From Plutella xylostella (Eukaryota; Arthropoda; Insecta; Lepidoptera; Plutellidae): a stretch of 64,000 bases of DNA. The first letter of the stretch is position 1. Every line of letters begins with the position of its first letter. Where the stretch lies: positions 310,001-374,000 of the forward strand of contig NC_064002.1 in assembly GCF_932276165.1 (NCBI RefSeq), written 5' to 3'. Positions 58,871 through 64,000 of the stretch are shown in pieces. Below the pieces are notes generated by a model. It ran no database searches, had not been told where the DNA came from, and saw only the letters and a program-made list of their open reading frames with translations. Made by a program: the position numbers and the translations under genes.

Positions 58871-60987
58871 AATTCCTAGTGGCCTATTTTTAACCGGTAT
58901 TTCCAAAATTCACGAAAATAATCCGATAATAGAACAACACAACGAAGACTGACAACGACTGACATCTTGTCAAAGTAAAATTAACCTACCGTACAAAAAG
59001 GAGTAGATTGATTTCAATCTACCCACATAAAAATAATAAAAGTGTACCGTATTAATTTCAAAGCTTCTTACTACCGCCATCTGTGAGCGAGTAGCTGAAC
59101 TAAGTCTTAGTTATATTCGTAGTACGAGTAGGACAGCCTCAATATTTTACATTGTAATACTATAATTTTAAAGATGAAGTGATTCCTTCATTTATAGCCA
59201 AAAAATGCCAATGGTTAATTCTATAATTTTATTTATTCATCTATTATAAGTCTTGGTGCAGCGCCGGATGATCCGTTAGATTCGACTGGGGCAGATAATG
59301 TTTGAGATAGTTTTAACTTTGAAAATCATTAACTTCTACATAATGTTCTTAGCTACGTACCTACGTACTACCTACAACTGAAATATTAGTTACAAGGTAT
59401 AATAGTTTGTACATGGTGAATCAACAACCATCTCATTCTGCTACTAGCACTAACCTAATCTGCCTTCCTATTAGCCGGGTGAAGATATCATTAACCCTAA
59501 GGAACCAATTTGGTTCGCGACCGTTGGAAAGCGAAACGCGGGAAAAAAAAGTAAAAACAACGCAACGGCTCAAAAAAGCGACCCATGTGTGGTTAATTTT
59601 ATTCCCATGTTCACTGGTTATGAAATTAATGCAAATATATACAGTGCTGTCTGTGCGTGAGTTTATCGGGACCCATCGGCGATGTGGGACGATACGATAT
59701 ATTGTGCGGGGGTTTTCAAAACCTACGCTGTTTTGAGCTACTTTTATAACTGTCATAGGTGATGGCAGATTTTTAATGTACCTATCTACCTATATTGTAT
59801 GAAGTTAAATGTTGTTAGTGAATTATCCTCAGTTAACCCTGAACATAAGGAATGTTTTGGGACACAGAATTAATTTTGATGAAACATACAGCCCACTGCT
59901 ATGAGCGATTCAAGTAAGGACAATATGCATGGTAGGTACCTATAATGTTGCGATAATGTTGGCATGACGATTCTTCGCTAGCAAACCGCTATAGGTAGGC
60001 TTTTTTATACAATTAGGCTTTAGTGTTCATATTTACATCACGTAAGTATTTATCAGTTTAATATCGACCGATCAGTTTGATATGACTGTTAGTTACTTTC
60101 ATAACATCATCAAAATGGCAGTTAGTAGCATCGAAGTTTCGTGGTTGTGATTTGCGATTAATGCATTTTTTCATGTTATTTCAATTAAGGTAAGGTTGCA
60201 CTTACGTTAGTATTAAAGTTTTGTTTTGAATTGATGTTCCAAGAATGCTGTTGTTGCCCAACCGTGAAGAAGTTAACGGGTCTTATCTGGTAAGAAACCA
60301 TGGCGTCATACAATATTACGCTGTCTTTAAAGTCTTAGTAGACCATCAGGTCTCCAAGTATGCTGAAAAGATATAACACTTCGTAGTTAAAGTATCAGCA
60401 TAGAATTTGTCTATGGTATCAGGAACTGAAGATTTCATAAATCAAACTTAATTTATTAGTGAAGGGACATCAATTTCCATCCACCTGTCCTCCGATCAAC
60501 AACAGAACTTCAACGCAACACAAAAAAGCGTAATTTAAATTTTAAATCTGAATATTCGCATTGTCTTTGCCATTATTCAAATCAGCGTATCTATATCTCA
60601 ATTTGCAAAACCCTCAAAACTTTTCAATTTTCCGGCGAATAATTGGAATATATTACGGAATCACGATGAAACTTAATAAATGGAAAAAATGACAGCAGGG
60701 AGAGCTGGACAAACCAAAAGTTTATTAATATTTTCTGTTATATTAAGTAACTAATTATTTACGTCCGTTTTTCCCCCTGTCTGCTAAACTTAAAAAAGTT
60801 TATAATTAATGAATACGTATATTTTTAATTAGGTAGTTACTTACTTAATTCTTAGGACACATAATTTATGAATATTTTAAATTTTAAACGGGTGCAACGT
60901 TTTAATTTTGCATGCTCTGTTTGATGCTAGTTCTTCTACTCGCCGACAGAGGGCTAGGCCTCCATATTTACTTTACTTTATAATAAA
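58871..60987. other. Non-genic stretch with a possible DNA-transposon relic
   Basis: No gene. 59407-59756 is open on both strands for over 100 codons. It contains TTAACCCTAAGGAACCAATT at about 59489 and a second TTAACCCTGAACATAAGG at 59834, which may be ends of a TTAA-targeting (piggyBac-like) element. A CTCF-like ACCGCCATCTGTG is near 59075. Confidence 0.35.
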
Positions 60988-61194
60988 CTTGCTGTTTCCA
61001 CGAGCTTCGCTTCAACTTAAAAAGTTTTCTCGTGGAAATTCCGGGATAAAAATTTGTCTATGTTCTTTCTCAGGGTCTAGACTATATGTATGCCAAATTT
61101 CATTCAAATCCGTTCCGTAGTTTTGGCGTGAAAGAGTAACAGACAGACAGACAGACAGACACAGTTACTTTCGCATTTATAATATTAGTTAGGA
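60988..61194 (-). mobile_element. Helitron-like non-autonomous element, copy 4
   Basis: Same family as 56419, diverged at the end (CTTGCTG in place of CTAGCTG on plus). It contains TTCCGGGATAAAAATTTGTC, a (GACA)n run at 61138-61162, and ends AATATTAGTTAGGA before T. A short plus-strand frame across it (60908-61120) is an artefact of the repeat. Confidence 0.75.
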
Positions 61195-64000
61195 TTAGGA
61201 TTAGACTTCCACTAGCACAGCAAAAAAAATGTTTTACGGGGTGCACGAGAAGAGCTTTTCAGAATGACGAATCACACAGCTATAACGTACCTACCCTCAG
61301 GAGTCAGCGAAAGACTGAACATCACGGTGACAAATGCTAGTCTAGCACACGTGTTTTGTCACCGATAGTTACGCTGCAGAAAAGAGATATAATTAAGACT
61401 GTGAAATTACAGTTCTTCAATAAATGTTATCTACTTTTTTATGATTATAATTATACCAATGTTCCAGTAGGTAATTGTACGTATATTTCAGCCGTATCGT
61501 CCAAGTGATGTGATACGATGATATCAGTCGTCAGTATAAAATGATTACCTCGTTGGGTGCTTTTAAGTAGCAATTTGTATTATCATCAATCTTATAAATT
61601 GCTATGATTACACGATCATTTGGTTCTGTTTGCGTGTTTCAAATAAATGCAGCTATAATTGCAATGATAAATCAATATTTTATTAGCAGAACGGACTATG
61701 CTTATCATCGCTTGCTATTACGATTTGCTAGTACCTATGTAGTATTTTAAATTTATTATTATTTTTAATTGTTTGGTCAATTATTTGACTAACTATATTA
61801 TAATGCACTTAATTTTTAAGGGAGTAGGATAGTCACCAGCTGAAGCCAATTTTTCAAATTTTATAAATTGGCTAGTCCATTAGCTACGGAATGGACAGGG
61901 TCCAGCTCAGTTTTTACTCACAAATAAGAAGAAAATGTACCTAATTAAGAAGGAAGATTTGAAATACAACAAAAGACGGCACCAGAACGCCAAAAAAATG
62001 TGAGATCTTTAAAACCATAGGTAAAAGTAACATTTCGTCTGCCGTTTAGCATTCCTTTACCAAATTGTGTGCCAAATTTAAATATTCGCAGCTGGCAGCC
62101 CCGCCGCACGGAGAGCGAGCTTCTCAAGTCTTCCGAAGCTTTTTGTAAGTAACAAAATGCAAATTTCCGAACATTAGCGTGTAAAAGATAAGAAATAGGA
62201 TTAAGTTACTTATTGTACAGGCCCCGGGGTGGCGTATGTTAATTAGCGAGTAATAACTTGCAGATACAGCGATCGCCGCGCTAACTCACCGACGCTCACA
62301 ATTGCTTGTTTTTGTCCAAATTGCTTATAATTGTTATGTCATGGCTGTAAGTCTTCTGTAACTTAGCAGGAGTCAGTTTCAGAAGCTAGAATGTTTTTCA
62401 TCTTTAATTCATGCACACATGATGTTAAGTTCATTGTTTTTTGTCTTTAATATTGTCTACCGTCGTCTTTACCTATTGTAGATTTTTTTAAGACGTGGCT
62501 ACTGCCTATTTACGTTCTGGATGTTTTAGTGTCTAACTTTCATAGGTATGCCTAAAGCAGATATCATTTTATTAAGTGAGTTTATTGATTCCATTCCGGT
62601 AACAACGTCGACGGTTATAAAATTTCAATATTCTCCTAAAAATACCGTAGACTCCAGTAAAACAAAAGCCACTCAGCAATCGCCATAACCATAACATATT
62701 CCATCCACACTTATTGATATTAAAGAAATTCAACTTCAAATAAATAACCTGAAATACCCATCGGATCCCCTGACCATTGTATCAATAAGGAGCGGGCAGC
62801 CCAAAAGTGGGGTATTGATAAAAAATAAAATAATGAAAAGATGACCGTAACAATAAAATATAACTGCGAAGCGGTGGGATCTATAAATTCCGTTTATTTT
62901 CCTTTCGGCGGAGGAGCGGGGTGCATAATGCGGCCTCGGGGGGAAACGTTACTTTTCAAAATTGGAACGAGATGGATCGACTGGCCGGTGGGCAACGATT
63001 GATTCGGAATATCAGTTTATTTACCACCATAAAGGTTCAATTTCTTATTGTGAAGATACTGTGAGTATCTCAACCTGCGTTGGTAAATTGTGCATCCTGC
63101 CGTCAAGCAACATTCTCTGCTCTAAGAAGCCGTAACGTCTCCACAGGCGAGAAGTCGCCGTGTGGAGACATTTTCTTTGGGAGTATATAGAAATACGTGG
63201 CACAACGACAGTATCGTCGCAATTTCATCGCCTGTGGAGATGGAGACGGCCCCTAAGCCAAAATTTTGCGAATTTAAGTAATAAAGTAGTATATCGTTTA
63301 GATTCCCAAAATTACAGTTTCCCATGGTATGGAAAAAGGGTCATCGATTTATCTTTGTTACTATTCTTCCTAAGCTAAAAACCATTTTCCAAATAAATAG
63401 TAACCACACTTAACCGGGATCGTCAGTTTTTTCACAGCATTATTTATTCACCCCGGGGATTCGGGCATCGATGTGTTTTCTTTGGACAGCCATCATCTGT
63501 GCCGGTTGTCAAAGGGACTCGCTAATACCTACAGTAACGGCCTTTTCATTTCCAATTCTATCAATAACAACCTCTGCTTTCATGCCGGACTTTTATTTTT
63601 ATAGCCGCCCGGTGTTTGTGAGGAAAACGATGGAAATGTTCCGGCTTTTATCGGAATTTAGTGACTTTTTTATTTTACGTAAAAAAATAGATTCAAGATT
63701 AAACCAATGGACATTGAACCTAACGTAGTTTGAACATGGACAAACAATAACAAACAAGCATCAGCTAATAGAATTCACTAAACGCTTAATTACTTAGTCA
63801 TACAGCCCACATTCCCCTCGCAATATTGCCGAAGACGCCAAAAGCCATTCCGAAACCACCAGCTTTATCTTTCTTTCCCGTAATCTCGGCAGTGCTTGCC
63901 AAATTTTCGCAAGAAACAGACCAAAAATAAAAGGGACCCCCGTTCATTAGGCGAAGTCATCAGTATGCATAATAAATTAGGGAACAGCGCCATCGCGCGG
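61195..64000. other. Non-genic stretch with hairpin
   Basis: No supportable gene. 62880-63010 is GC-balanced and may be regulatory. 63137-63169 is a hairpin listed separately. The frame at 63471-63728 has no recognised domain. Confidence 0.4.
63137..63169. repeat. Short inverted repeat (hairpin)
   Basis: GTCTCCACAGGCGA and TCGCCGTGTGGAGAC form a 14-15 bp stem with one bulge around a GAAG loop. A further inverse copy of the arm, TCGCCTGTGGAG, is at 63228-63239. It may be part of a decayed element, a structured RNA, or chance. Confidence 0.5.

Noticed and set aside
1..64000. CRISPR arrays, bacterial operons or a plasmid/phage origin
   Set aside because: No direct repeats with spacers, no ribosome-binding sites before long frames, and a eukaryotic initiator tRNA with polymerase III signals; this is animal DNA.

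Overview
The window looks like nuclear DNA of a lepidopteran, most likely a moth. It is AT-rich and intron/intergenic in character. It carries repeat families I associate with Lepidoptera: a tRNA-derived SINE, a 5S-rRNA-derived SINE with a GAT-repeat tail, Helitron-like elements with a TCTG-repeat head and CTAG end, LINE 3' ends with (GAA)n or (ATC)n tails, and several MITE families. The species assignment is inference from repeat character; nothing names a genus.

I find no protein-coding gene I can defend in 64 kb. Open frames are short (longest about 129 codons), unspliced, without recognisable domains, and often open on both strands, as expected by chance or from repeats. The one confident gene is an initiator tRNA-Met on the minus strand at 10620-10691. 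Three small stretches could be isolated exons or gene remnants (33329-33487 minus, 51248-51413 plus, 15783-16420 minus); I give them low confidence. The window is best read as a gene desert or very large intron.

Layout: 1-10 kb is mostly unremarkable, with a decayed MITE, a GC-rich tract, a SINE tail and a Helitron. 10.6 kb holds the tRNA. 11.2-13.1 kb is a complete-looking 1.8 kb DNA transposon with 28-bp terminal inverted repeats, a 4-bp target duplication, a family of internal 15-bp repeats and a decayed open frame; this is the most interesting single object. 13-16.4 kb holds LINE ends and a decayed, unidentified coding-like stretch next to a promoter-like E2F/DRE/E-box cluster. 18-28 kb is quiet apart from a strong ETS-CRE cluster at 26.0 kb. 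28.6-35.3 kb is repeat-rich: a 5S-type SINE nested in a tRNA-type SINE, a TA-flanked MITE, a G-quadruplex tract, a GAAA microsatellite repeat, three copies of one palindromic MITE and a Helitron. 36-48 kb is sparse, with CpG-rich promoter-like islands and one intact SINE. 48-61 kb has further SINE, MITE, LINE and Helitron copies, CTCF-like sites, a second ETS cluster and a CRE/POU/(CGG)n block. 61-64 kb is quiet, with one hairpin-bearing stretch.

The non-repeat signal is regulatory: six full TGACGTCA palindromes, six CCGGAAGT sites concentrated in two clusters, CTCF-like sites, TATCGATA sites and several GC-rich islands. That would suit the regulatory landscape of a distant gene, but no function can be assigned from sequence alone.
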